The notes below the pieces were generated by a model. It was not told the DNA's origin. It saw only the letters and a program-made list of their open reading frames with translations, and searched no databases. From NCBI RefSeq assembly GCF_005938655.1, contig NZ_VCQT01000025.1, forward strand, positions 143,934-207,933: a stretch of 64,000 nt of DNA. The letters run 5' to 3'. Source of the stretch: Alloalcanivorax gelatiniphagus. Lineage in GTDB: Bacteria; Pseudomonadota; Gammaproteobacteria; Pseudomonadales; Alcanivoracaceae. Numbering within the stretch: position 1 is the stretch's first letter; every line of letters starts with the position of its first letter. The position numbers were made by a program, and so were the translations under genes. Shown piece after piece: positions 28,730-37,661 of the stretch.

Positions 28730-29734
28730 ATGATGATAAAACGCGTAACCGCCCTGTGTGCGGCGCTGGCCCTGTCGCTGGCCGGCACCGCCGCGGCCCA
28801 GGCGCCGATTGAGCGTACCATCTGCGTTTTCGATATCGCCGGCCAGGCCGGTCCCACCATGGCCGCCATGCAGGACTGGCGCGCCGCCGCCCTGGGCTGG
28901 GGCCTGAAGGCCAATCTCCGTGTTTACACCAACGAACAGGTGGCCGCCGAGGACCTCAAGGCCGGCCAGTGCGACGCTTCCCTGATGACCGGCCTGCGCG
29001 CCCGCCAGTTCAACAAGTACTCCGGCACCCTGGATTCCATTGGCGCCCTGCCCACCATGGAGCATATGAAGCTGGCCCTGCAGGTGCTCGCCCACCCGAG
29101 CCGGGCGGAGAAGCTCACCGCCAACTCCTACGAGGTGATCGGCATCGCCCCGATCGGCCCCGCCTACCTGTTCGTCAACGACCGGGAAATCAACACCCTG
29201 GCCAAGGCCGCCGGCAAGAAAGTGGCGGTGCTCGATTTCGACCCCACCCAGGCCAAGATGGTGGCCGCCGCCGGCGCCACCCCGGTGCCCTCGGACATCA
29301 CCAACTTCGCCGGCAAGTTCAACAACGGCTCGGTGGATGTGATCGCCGCGCCGCTGGTGGCCTATAGCGTGCTGGAGCTGTACAAGGGTCTGCAGCCGGA
29401 CGGTGGCATCATCGATTACCCGCTGGTGCAGCTGACCATTCAGGTGGTCGCCAGGGAAGATCGCATCCCCGCCGACATCGCCCAGAAATCCCGGGAATAT
29501 TTCTACCAGAACCTGGACCGGGTGCTGGAACAGCTGGACCGGGAAGCCCAGGCGGTGGACGACAAATGGTGGGTGGACATCCCCGACAACGACAAGCGTG
29601 AATACGAGCTGATGATGCAGGACGCCCGCGACCAGATGCGCAAGGAAGGCTACTACGACGGCGACATGCTGGATCTGCTGCACAAGATCCGCTGCAAGCT
29701 CGACGGCTCCCGGGCGGAATGCACCGGCGGCTGA
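28730..29734 (+). CDS. TRAP-like periplasmic solute-binding protein, lipase-linked
   Basis: Fourth member of the binding-protein family, 334 residues. The AAGGA site favours ATG at 28730 or the adjacent ATG at 28733. Signal peptide to GTAAAQA, then IERTICVFDIAGQAGPTM. Motifs: GQCDASLMTGLRARQFNKY, FVNDREINTLA, AAGKKVAVLDFDPTQ, PVPSDITNFAGKFNNGSVD, ELYKGLQPDGG, KWWVDIPDNDK and RCKLDGSRAEC. It is close to the tandem pair at 8093/9277. Its place directly after the lipase suggests it could capture a lipase product such as a fatty acid; this is inference from context only. Confidence 0.82.
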   Translation: MMIKRVTALCAALALSLAGTAAAQAPIERTICVFDIAGQAGPTMAAMQDWRAAALGWGLKANLRVYTNEQVAAEDLKAGQCDASLMTGLRARQFNKYSGTLDSIGALPTMEHMKLALQVLAHPSRAEKLTANSYEVIGIAPIGPAYLFVNDREINTLAKAAGKKVAVLDFDPTQAKMVAAAGATPVPSDITNFAGKFNNGSVDVIAAPLVAYSVLELYKGLQPDGGIIDYPLVQLTIQVVAREDRIPADIAQKSREYFYQNLDRVLEQLDREAQAVDDKWWVDIPDNDKREYELMMQDARDQMRKEGYYDGDMLDLLHKIRCKLDGSRAECTGG

Positions 29735-29757
29735 ACCGCGCCGGCTGACCGCACCGA

Positions 29758-32700
29758 TTAGCCGCCCGCCTCCACTGGCGCCGGACGGGCCCGTCCCGCC
29801 CGGCGCAGATCCTGGCCCGCCACCAGCAGACACGGCACCAGCAGCAGGCTGACCAGGGTGGCGAACAGCACCCCGAACGCCAGCGCCACCGCCATGGGAA
29901 TCAGGAAGCGTGCCTGGGCGCTGGTCTCCAGCATCAGCGGCGCCACCCCGGCGAAGGTGGTCAGCGAGGTCAGCAGAATCGGCCGCAACCGTTCGCTGGC
30001 GCCCTCCACCACCGCATCCATGAACGGCAGCCCCTCCTCACGACGGGCATTGATGCCATCGATCAGCACCAGGTTATCGTTGACCACCACCCCGCTCACC
30101 GCGATCACCCCCACCAGGGACCACAGGGTCAGGCTGTAGCCGAGCAGGAAGTGACCCAGGAACGCGCCCACCAGACCGAACGGAATCGCCATCATCACCA
30201 GCAGCGGCTGACCATAGCCGCCGAACAGCACGGTGAGCAGGAAGAAGATGCAGCACAGCGCCAGCAAATAGCCCAGGGACAGGCGGTCCAGGAACCGTTC
30301 TATGGCGGCCGGCTTGCCGGCCACGTCCCAGTCCGCACTGGGGTCCTCGGCGCGCATCGGGTCCAGCACCGAGGCGCGCAGCGCCGCCATCACCCGGGCC
30401 GGTGAGGTCACCTTCTCGTCCACATAGGCACTGACCGTGGCATTGCGGCGGGTGTCGTAGTGGCCGATGGTGGCCGGCGACGGGTGCCGGTGCACTTCCG
30501 CCACCGCCCCCAGCAGGGTCACATCGCCGTTGGGCAGACGCACCGGCAGACGCTCCAGGTCCCGCAGCCGGCGGCTGTCCGCCTCCGCCAGGCGCAGCAT
30601 CACCGGCACCTCCCGGTCCTGCTCGAACCAGTGATCCAACTGCACGCCATGGAAGGCATCGCGCACCTGCGCCCCCAGCCGTTCGGTATCCAACCCGGCC
30701 AGCCGCCCTTCCTCGCGCAGCTCGATGTCCACCACCGTGCGCCGGGCGCGGGTGCTGTTGGCCACCTCGTGGACCCCGTTCATGCGTTCCAGGGTCAGCG
30801 CCAGCCGGTCACTGAGGGCCTGCAGCCGCTCCAGGTCCGGGTGGAACAGATTGATATGGATGTCCGGCTTCACGGTCATCAGGTTGGCGTGGAACTTCAA
30901 CGACAGGGCGTCCGGCACGGTGCCGTGCAGGTCCCGCCACAGCGCCGCCACCCGCCGTGGCCGCAGGGCGCTGCCCTGGTCATGCTCCAGGGCCAGGCTC
31001 ACCCGCACCCGGTAGCGGGCACCGGGGTCGCGGGCATTGGACACCTTGCGGCGCACCCCCTGTTCGGCGAACACCCGGGTCACCCGCATGCCGCTGTCGC
31101 CGTCCGCCAGATCCGCCGCCAGGCGCCGGGCGGACTCCTCCAGGGCCGTCACTTCCCGGCGCAGGCGCTCCTCGCCGGTGCCCTGGGGAAACACCGCCTC
31201 GGCCACCACCCGGTCGCCCTGCACCCGGGAGAACAGCACCATGGTCAGCCAGCCGCTGTGCACCAGCGCCACGCAAAACAGAAACAGGCCCACGAAGCCC
31301 AGGATCACCACATAGCGCCAGCGCAGGCAGGCGCGCAGCAGCGGCTGCACCTGGCGGCTCAGCCACAGTTCCAGGCCATCGTTGACCCGTCCGGCCAGGG
31401 CCTCGGAGCGAGCTATCCAGCCCCGCGCCGGCCGCTGGCTGACCAGGTGGGCGGGCAGGATCCACAGCGACTCCACCAGCGACAGCAGCAGAATGGCGAT
31501 GGCGACAATCGGGATCACCCGCATCAGGGCGCCTTCCGGGCCCGGCAGAAACAGCAGCGGCGCGAACGCCACCAGGGTGGTGAGCACCGCGAACAGCAAC
31601 GGCCGCGCCACCCGCAGGGCACCGGTCACCGCCGCCTCCCGGCCGTGCAGGCCCTGGCGGCGGCAGCGGTCCACGCTTTCGCCGACGATCACCGCGTCGT
31701 CCACCACGATGCCCAGCACCAGCATGAAGGCAAACAGGGAGATGGTATTGAAGGACTCGCCCAGCAGCGGCAACACCGCGCAGGCGCCCAGCATGCACAC
31801 CGGAATGCCCAGCGCCACCCAGCCGGCCAGTCGCAGGGTCAGAAACACCCCCAGCAGCAGGGTCAGTAGCACCAGCCCCTGCAGGCCATTACGCCATAGC
31901 AAATCGGAACGGTCGCGGAACTGGCGGGCATCGTCCCGCCACAGGGTCAGGCTCACGCCGGCGGGCAGGTCGGCGCTGTCCATCCAGGTATTCACCGCCT
32001 TGGCCACATCCAGCACGTTCTGGCCACCGGTGCGGTACACGTCCAGGGCCACCGCCGGCTCGCCGTCCAGCCAGGCCGCCATGGTGTCCCGGGAAAAGCC
32101 GTCGTCGATGGTGGCCACATCGCCCAGGCGCAGCAGGTCGCCGTCCTCGGACTGGCGGATCACCAGGCGGCCGTAAGCGGCCGCGTCCCGGGGCTGGTTA
32201 CCGGTTTCCAGCATCCATTCGCCGTCGCCGGCGCGCAGCAGCCCGCCGGCCACCCGGCGGGCGCCATCGCCGGCGGCGGCGGCGATTTCACTCAGGCTCA
32301 GGTCGTAGCGGTAAAGGTCGTCGCGGCGCACCGAAGCCACCATCTCCCGGGCCGGCAGGTTCTCGATGTCGACGCTGGACACCGCCTCCCCGGCCAGCAA
32401 TTGCCGGCGGGCGTCCTGGGCCAGCCGGTACAGGTCGGCGCGGGGCACGTTGCCGCTGAGCAGCAGCCGGGCCACCCGGTTACGCACGATCAACTCACGC
32501 ACCCGGGGCCGGCTGGCGCCCTGGGGCAAGGTGTCCAGGGCGTCCATGCGGGTGCGGATCTGCTCCAGCACCCGGGCGGTGTCGTAGCCTTCCAGCACAT
32601 CCAGCTGCACCGTGCACAGCCCTTCCCGGGCCTCGCTGATCAGCTCGGTGCCGCCTTCCACGTCGTCCACCGCGTTTTCCAGCGGCGTGCACACCAGCGC

Positions 32701-32883
32701 TTCCACGGTTTCCGGGGTGGCCTGCGGGTAACCCACATAGATGCCGATGCGGTCCAGGGGCACGTTGGGCAGGGTTTCCTGGCGGGTATGGGGAATCGCC
32801 AGCGCCCCGGCCAGCAGCAACCCCACCATCAGCAGATTGGCCACCGCCGGGTTGGCGGTGAACCAGCGGATACCGCCGTTCAT
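29758..32883 (-). CDS. RND-family efflux permease (AcrB/HAE type)
   Basis: Proton-driven inner-membrane pump of 1041 residues with the RND plan: first helix, large porter loop, helices 2-7 and a repeat. TM4 carries the paired acids in GIVVDDAVIVGES. In TM10 the AcrB lysine position reads asparagine in SGVVVNDNLVLID, which is common in distant HAE members but changes the proton relay. The N-terminus RWFTANPAVANLLM is typical. It is coupled to the adaptor gene by ATGA and ends a six-gene operon that starts at 38435. No outer-membrane channel gene is present, so a TolC-type protein encoded elsewhere would be needed. Likely cargo is the product of the upstream acyltransferases. Confidence 0.9.
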   Translation of the reverse strand: MNGGIRWFTANPAVANLLMVGLLLAGALAIPHTRQETLPNVPLDRIGIYVGYPQATPETVEALVCTPLENAVDDVEGGTELISEAREGLCTVQLDVLEGYDTARVLEQIRTRMDALDTLPQGASRPRVRELIVRNRVARLLLSGNVPRADLYRLAQDARRQLLAGEAVSSVDIENLPAREMVASVRRDDLYRYDLSLSEIAAAAGDGARRVAGGLLRAGDGEWMLETGNQPRDAAAYGRLVIRQSEDGDLLRLGDVATIDDGFSRDTMAAWLDGEPAVALDVYRTGGQNVLDVAKAVNTWMDSADLPAGVSLTLWRDDARQFRDRSDLLWRNGLQGLVLLTLLLGVFLTLRLAGWVALGIPVCMLGACAVLPLLGESFNTISLFAFMLVLGIVVDDAVIVGESVDRCRRQGLHGREAAVTGALRVARPLLFAVLTTLVAFAPLLFLPGPEGALMRVIPIVAIAILLLSLVESLWILPAHLVSQRPARGWIARSEALAGRVNDGLELWLSRQVQPLLRACLRWRYVVILGFVGLFLFCVALVHSGWLTMVLFSRVQGDRVVAEAVFPQGTGEERLRREVTALEESARRLAADLADGDSGMRVTRVFAEQGVRRKVSNARDPGARYRVRVSLALEHDQGSALRPRRVAALWRDLHGTVPDALSLKFHANLMTVKPDIHINLFHPDLERLQALSDRLALTLERMNGVHEVANSTRARRTVVDIELREEGRLAGLDTERLGAQVRDAFHGVQLDHWFEQDREVPVMLRLAEADSRRLRDLERLPVRLPNGDVTLLGAVAEVHRHPSPATIGHYDTRRNATVSAYVDEKVTSPARVMAALRASVLDPMRAEDPSADWDVAGKPAAIERFLDRLSLGYLLALCCIFFLLTVLFGGYGQPLLVMMAIPFGLVGAFLGHFLLGYSLTLWSLVGVIAVSGVVVNDNLVLIDGINARREEGLPFMDAVVEGASERLRPILLTSLTTFAGVAPLMLETSAQARFLIPMAVALAFGVLFATLVSLLLVPCLLVAGQDLRRAGRARPAPVEAGG

Positions 32884-34049
32884 GGCGTCTCTCCGTCGGC
32901 CCGGGCGTCAGGGTGGGCGTCGGCGTGGGCCACGCCGTCGGCGGCGGTTCGCGGCGTAATCCGCATGCCTTCCAGCAGGTGGCGGCCGTCGGCCAGCACC
33001 AGCGGCTGCTCCGGCGCCTTTTCCACGTACAGGTGGTCGGCGTCGCTGTGCAGGATCGACACCGTCCGGCGATGCACGCGACCGTCCTCGTCCACCACCC
33101 AGACCGCCTCGTCACCGGCCCGCGCCGCCCGGGGCAGCACCGCCACCCCGCTCAGGGGCGGGCCGCGCAGCTCCGCGCTCACGAACACCCCGGGCTCCAG
33201 CGGCAGCGACTGCTCCTCGTTGTCCACCGCCACGATCAGGTAGGCCATGCGGTTACGGTTGACGCCGCCCTCCCGGCGCACCACCCGCGCCGGCCATTCA
33301 CCATCGCGGCCGGCGAAGCGGCCCCGCAGGCGCACCTCCACCGGCGCCAGGCTGGCCGGGTCGCCGGGGTCGATGCCGAGCAGCGCCAGCCAGTCATCGC
33401 GCACCGGCAGACGCACCTCCACCGTGGCCAGGCCGTACAGCCGGGCCAGGGTCTGGCCGGCCTGCAGATGCTGGCCGGTTTCCACCTTGACCGCTTCCAG
33501 GGCACCGTCGAACGGCGCCCGCAGGGTAGCCTGCTCGCGCTGACGGCGGGCCTCGCGCAAGCCGGCCCGGGCCGACGCCAGCCGGCCCTGGGCCTCCTGC
33601 AGCTGCGGCTCATGGCGGGCCAGCGGCGTGGAGGTGCTGTTGCGGCCCCGTGCCACGCTGGCCTGGGCGCGGGTGCGCGCCAGGTGCAATTGAGCGGTCT
33701 GCACATCGTTAAGACGGTGGGTCACCGCCAGATCGAAGGGCTCCGGGTCCAGGCGCAGCAGCACCTGGCCGGCGCTGACCCGGCCGCCGTCGGCCAGGGC
33801 CTGGTCGGCCTCCACCACCCGCCCGGACACTTCCATGCTCAGCGGAATATGCCGGCTGGCACGTACCCGCCCCTGGCTGTACACCGGTATCACGGTGTCG
33901 GCCCGCGTTGCCTCGCGCACCTCCAGGGCCAGCGGCGGCGGTGCCTCGGTGGGGGTGGGCGCCGCCGGCGGTACCGCGTAGAGCGCGCCCAGGGCGCCAG
34001 CGGTAACCAGCAGCACCACTACCGTTACGATCGGTCTGCCGATCCTCAT
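32880..34049 (-). CDS. RND periplasmic adaptor (membrane fusion protein)
   Basis: HlyD/AcrA-type adaptor of 389 residues linking the RND pump to an outer-membrane channel. The start at 34049 overlaps the acyltransferase stop as ATGA and has GGAGG seven bases upstream; the upstream extension of the frame is a shadow. N-terminal helix (PIVTVVVLLVTAGALGALY), lipoyl-like VSGRVVEADQALADGGRVSAGQ, an alpha-hairpin, then RAPFDGALEAVKVETGQHLQ and beta-barrel domains. No lipobox cysteine is seen. The C-terminal tail is Asp/Ala-rich. The stop overlaps the RND start. Confidence 0.9.
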   Translation of the reverse strand: MRIGRPIVTVVVLLVTAGALGALYAVPPAAPTPTEAPPPLALEVREATRADTVIPVYSQGRVRASRHIPLSMEVSGRVVEADQALADGGRVSAGQVLLRLDPEPFDLAVTHRLNDVQTAQLHLARTRAQASVARGRNSTSTPLARHEPQLQEAQGRLASARAGLREARRQREQATLRAPFDGALEAVKVETGQHLQAGQTLARLYGLATVEVRLPVRDDWLALLGIDPGDPASLAPVEVRLRGRFAGRDGEWPARVVRREGGVNRNRMAYLIVAVDNEEQSLPLEPGVFVSAELRGPPLSGVAVLPRAARAGDEAVWVVDEDGRVHRRTVSILHSDADHLYVEKAPEQPLVLADGRHLLEGMRITPRTAADGVAHADAHPDARADGETP

Positions 34050-34981
34050 CGCCATTCCTCCAGTCCGGACCGCCAGCACGCCAGGCACTCCTCGGCCCGG
34101 GCCCGGTCGGCGCCCAGCGACGGGTCCAGTTTCAGGGACAGAGTGAGCCGGCCATTGACGATCATCACGCCGTTGGAGACCGGATGGTTGGGGCTGCCCG
34201 GGCCGCACAGGGTCACCAGCGCCCGGGAGGAGAAGCCGGCGGAACGCAGGTCCAGCCACCACTCGCCCAGGCTGGTGAACGAACCCAGGCTCGGCGTGCC
34301 TTTCAGAAAGCGGTCGCACAGCCAGTCCACGCCGCCCTGCCCCACCCAGCGTCCGACCCGGGCACCGTGCCAGAACAACCAGTGGCGCTGGGCGCGCAGG
34401 GCCCGGCGCACGGCCTGGTCCAGCACCGCCGGGTGGTCGTCCGGCGACACCGGCAAGTAGAAGCCACTGGACAGGTTCATGTCGTCCCGGGGGCCGCTCA
34501 CCGCCCCGCGCATATTCACCGGATACAGCCAACGGCCCGGCGCCGGCCGCCACACCAGGGTCTCCATCACCGCCCGGTTAAGGGTGCTCAGCAATACCGA
34601 GTTCAACGACACCCCGGCGGCCTCCGCCCGGCGGCGCAGGGCATCGGTGGGCGCGCGGTCCAGCCAGTCGCTCACCAAGGTGTCCTCGCCGCTGCCGGAG
34701 AACAGGCGCCAGTCCGGTGCCGGCACCGGTGCCTCCCGCACCGGCCGCAGCCAGCGCCACCAGGGCGGCGGTCCGCTCTGACGGCTTACCGGCATGGTCG
34801 GCAGCGGCACCTGCCAACCGCGCAGCAAATGAAACAGGCCGCCGATGCCGTCGTGCTCCCGGTGGCGCACCGGAAACTCGAAACGCCGACCGGAACCCGG
34901 TTCCAGCACCGCGAAATGAATGGTGTCGTCGATACCGTGGCGCGCCCTCGCCCGGTACCACATGCCCAGATAATCGGTCAT
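34046..34981 (-). CDS. HXXXD-type (condensation-like) acyltransferase
   Basis: Predicted CoA- or carrier-dependent acyltransferase of 311 residues. The start at 34981 (MTDYLGMWYRARARHG) overlaps the GNAT gene stop as ATGA. The catalytic motif appears as RHREHDGIGG, that is H40xxxD44G45, in the place of HHxxxDG of condensation domains and wax-ester synthases. Further on, SLNSVLLSTLNRAVM and LYPVNMRGAVSG resemble the structural VPVNxR segment of this superfamily. It is short for the family (usually 400 or more). The substrate is unknown; the neighbours (GH3 adenylase, GNATs, RND pump) suggest acylation of a small product before export. Confidence 0.6.
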   Translation of the reverse strand: MTDYLGMWYRARARHGIDDTIHFAVLEPGSGRRFEFPVRHREHDGIGGLFHLLRGWQVPLPTMPVSRQSGPPPWWRWLRPVREAPVPAPDWRLFSGSGEDTLVSDWLDRAPTDALRRRAEAAGVSLNSVLLSTLNRAVMETLVWRPAPGRWLYPVNMRGAVSGPRDDMNLSSGFYLPVSPDDHPAVLDQAVRRALRAQRHWLFWHGARVGRWVGQGGVDWLCDRFLKGTPSLGSFTSLGEWWLDLRSAGFSSRALVTLCGPGSPNHPVSNGVMIVNGRLTLSLKLDPSLGADRARAEECLACWRSGLEEWR

Positions 34982-36039
34982 AGCCGCGCCACGTCCACAT
35001 AGGACAGCCGCCCGCTGTCCAGGTCGTCCCGGGGGTCGCCGTCGAAACTGACCAGGAAGTGGTCGCTGTACAGACATTGGCGCCGGTAGCGGGCCGGCAC
35101 CCGGGCCAGCGGGTCATCGTTGAAGAAGCCGCACACCAGCGCGTCGTAGCGGCCATGGAACAGGGTCACCGCCTGGTCCAGCAGGGCGCGCAACCAAAGC
35201 GGATCGTTGTCGGCCACCACCGCGGTGTGCAGGGTCAGGTAGGACAGGTAGCCCCCCGGCGGCGGCAAGCGGAAACCGCCGCGCACCCGGCTGTGCAGGT
35301 TGTACAACGGCCGCAGCCAGGCCAGCCCGCCCCGGTAATTCAGCACCCGGGTTTGCTTGATGTCCTTTTGATCCCAGAACCCCAGCAGCCCCACCAGTTG
35401 TTCACCGCGACAGGCCACCAGAAAGCCGGACGGGTCCAGGGTCTCGTAATAGGGAAAGAACTGTTTGCGGCGCCCTTCCCGGTGCAGCAACGACAACATG
35501 GCGGGCAGATCCGCCGCCGTGGCCAGACGCACGGTGGCCCCCTCCGACGCCGGCCGGCGACGGCGCCCGGTGTAGATCAGGCTGGTCTCGATGGTGCCGC
35601 TCGGGTAGTACACCGGCAATCCTGCCCGGCCGCTGGCCACGGTGGCCAGAGAGGTATGGTTGTCACGCAGAATCACCGTGTGCATCCACTCCCCCGCCGT
35701 CAGTCGCCGGCGCAGGTGCCGGAACAAGCGGTGCAGCAGCAAGCCATTGCGGCAGCGCGGGTCGATGCGCAGATCATGGGCATAGCGGACCCGTTGCACC
35801 TCGCCGTTCACCCACAGGCGCCGCCAGCCAATGTTGTACACCGCGTCCACCTGTTCCCCGGCGTCCCCGGGGCAGGCCACCCAGACGTCCGGTTCCTCGC
35901 AGCTGACCCGCGCGCCCCGGAAATAGTCCGGGCGGCGCTCGAAGTTGAGCGACACCGCGCCCTCCTGGGGGGTGCTCTCCAACAACGCCAGGATCGCCGC
36001 GTTGTCGTCCGGGTGGGCCGGGCGAATCCGGTGACTCAT
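34978..36039 (-). CDS. Double-GNAT acyltransferase
   Basis: Protein of 353 residues from the ATG at 36039 (MSHRIRPAHPDDNAAILAL), which overlaps the GH3 gene stop as ATGA; the longer frame is a shadow. Two GNAT-like halves are visible. The first (about 1-190) opens with the RPAHPDDNAAI motif and has YAHDLRIDPRCRNGLLLHRL in place of motif A. The second opens with VRLATAADLPAMLSLL and includes FLVACRGEQLVGLLGFWD. GNATs acylate amines or hydroxyls with acyl-CoA. The substrate is unknown; its partners are the GH3 adenylase upstream and the HXXXD acyltransferase downstream. Confidence 0.72.
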   Translation of the reverse strand: MSHRIRPAHPDDNAAILALLESTPQEGAVSLNFERRPDYFRGARVSCEEPDVWVACPGDAGEQVDAVYNIGWRRLWVNGEVQRVRYAHDLRIDPRCRNGLLLHRLFRHLRRRLTAGEWMHTVILRDNHTSLATVASGRAGLPVYYPSGTIETSLIYTGRRRRPASEGATVRLATAADLPAMLSLLHREGRRKQFFPYYETLDPSGFLVACRGEQLVGLLGFWDQKDIKQTRVLNYRGGLAWLRPLYNLHSRVRGGFRLPPPGGYLSYLTLHTAVVADNDPLWLRALLDQAVTLFHGRYDALVCGFFNDDPLARVPARYRRQCLYSDHFLVSFDGDPRDDLDSGRLSYVDVARL

Positions 36040-37649
36040 GACAGCGCCTCGACACCGGCCGCCGGCGCCCGCAACGAGGCCGGCAACTCGCCACGCCAAT
36101 GCTGCAGGGTCTCCATCTTGATATTGCCCTCGATCATGCCGCGCCGCCGGCATTGCTCCAGGTAGAGGTCACGCATGCCCGGCCGCGCCAGGCAGCGCAC
36201 CGGCGCCAACTGCTGGAGATTGCGCGCCAACTGATAGTGGAAGTTGGCCTGCAGGGCCTGCTCCAGAATGCCACCCAGCTCCGCCGGCGAACCGTCGCCG
36301 TCGCCATCCAGCAACAGCACATAACCGGGCCGCCCGTCGCCGCTGTCGTCCAGCGCCACCACGCTCACCGGCGCCAGGCCGGCGGGCACCGGCACCGCCT
36401 CCAGGGCCCGGTGCACCGCCTGGCCGGTGAGCTTTTCGCCCACCAGGTCGGTGCTGCCCAGGCGGCCCAGGAAGCTGAGCGCGGGCACCTGGCCCAGGTG
36501 ACCCTCCACGCGCACCAGATCATTGAGCCGGTAACGCAGCAGGCCGGCGCCGGTGCTCATCAGCGGCATCACCCGCTGGCCGGTGCGCAGCTCCCAGGGG
36601 GCATAGACCCGGTCGTCCTCCGGGTCCTGGAATTCATAGACATGGCTGCGGTAGGCCAGCAAATGGTGGTCACGGTAGGGGAAGGTCACTACCCCCTCGG
36701 TGGCCCACAGCCCCTTGCCCTGAAAGGCCGCCTGGGGCAGACGTTCGCTGAGACGCCGCGCCCAGGGCGCCGAGGCGGAGGTGTCCCAGGCGCTGACCAC
36801 CGCCAGCCCCGGCCAGAGACGGGTGAAGAACTCCGGGTCCTGGCCATCCCAGGCACTCAACAAGGCGGCACCGCGGGCCGAGCGCGGGCAGCGCTGGCCG
36901 GCCATGGCGGCGCTGCGTGGCCCCCAGTCGCCGGCGCGCAGTGCCCGGGCCAGCTCTTCCCGCCAGGTGGCCAGGGCGTCCAGCAGCCCCAGCCCGAAGG
37001 TGGGGCTCCACACCGACAGCAGGCTCAGGGAGCGGTCCGCCACCAGATACGCCAGGGTGGCGAACAGGGAATCATCGGAGCTGCGCGCCAGCGATACCGT
37101 CTGCGGCACGCTCTGGGTGGCGCCGGCCAGCAGCCGCTTGCCCAGGGACATCAGCTGCAGGTCGTCGTTGACGTCCTCGCGCATGGAATCGCGCAATTCC
37201 GTGGGCATCCACGACATGGACCAGTAATGGCCGCCCCGGCGCAGCCGGGGGTGGGCCCGGTACAGATCCGCGATCCAGGGGCTGATGGCGGCGTCCAGTT
37301 CGGCCAGGAAACGTTTGCTGTAGGGAATCCACTTGATCGCCGAGGTGGAACCGCTGGTGGGCTGGTAACGCACCACCGGCGAATCGATCAGGGCGCCGCC
37401 CTGGCCGGCGCGGGCCTCCTCGATGGGCGCCCGCCAGTGCTCGTAATCGGTGACCGGCAGGCGATCACGGAAGGTCTCCCAGCTCCAGTCCGGCCGCACG
37501 CCCAGGCGCCGGCCACTGTCCGAAGCGGCCACCAGGCCGACCAGCTCCGCCAGCTTCTGCCGCTGCACCCGCTCCAGCTGACGCAGCCCGGCGGCGAAAC
37601 GCCGGTGCCCGGGCGCCGCCGCCGCTTGCAACAAACGATGTCCCAGCAT
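36036..37649 (-). CDS. GH3-family acyl-adenylate/amide synthetase
   Basis: GH3 auxin-responsive-promoter family enzyme of 537 residues; plant members adenylate acyl acids and join them to amino acids. ATP-binding motif 1 is QPTSGSTSAIKWIPY at residues 97-110. Motif 2 is seen as LWATEGVVTFP, and the third region as LMSTGAGLLRYRLNDLVRVEG, with FLGRLGSTDLVGEKL further on. I start at the ATG 37649, which has GGAGG five bases upstream, rather than GTG 37655. Bacterial GH3 proteins are poorly characterised. Within this operon it may activate or amidate an acyl acid that the GNAT and HXXXD enzymes modify further. The gap to the upstream gene is 12 bp. Confidence 0.85.
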   Translation of the reverse strand: MLGHRLLQAAAAPGHRRFAAGLRQLERVQRQKLAELVGLVAASDSGRRLGVRPDWSWETFRDRLPVTDYEHWRAPIEEARAGQGGALIDSPVVRYQPTSGSTSAIKWIPYSKRFLAELDAAISPWIADLYRAHPRLRRGGHYWSMSWMPTELRDSMREDVNDDLQLMSLGKRLLAGATQSVPQTVSLARSSDDSLFATLAYLVADRSLSLLSVWSPTFGLGLLDALATWREELARALRAGDWGPRSAAMAGQRCPRSARGAALLSAWDGQDPEFFTRLWPGLAVVSAWDTSASAPWARRLSERLPQAAFQGKGLWATEGVVTFPYRDHHLLAYRSHVYEFQDPEDDRVYAPWELRTGQRVMPLMSTGAGLLRYRLNDLVRVEGHLGQVPALSFLGRLGSTDLVGEKLTGQAVHRALEAVPVPAGLAPVSVVALDDSGDGRPGYVLLLDGDGDGSPAELGGILEQALQANFHYQLARNLQQLAPVRCLARPGMRDLYLEQCRRRGMIEGNIKMETLQHWRGELPASLRAPAAGVEALS

Positions 37650-37661
37650 GGCCACCTCCGC

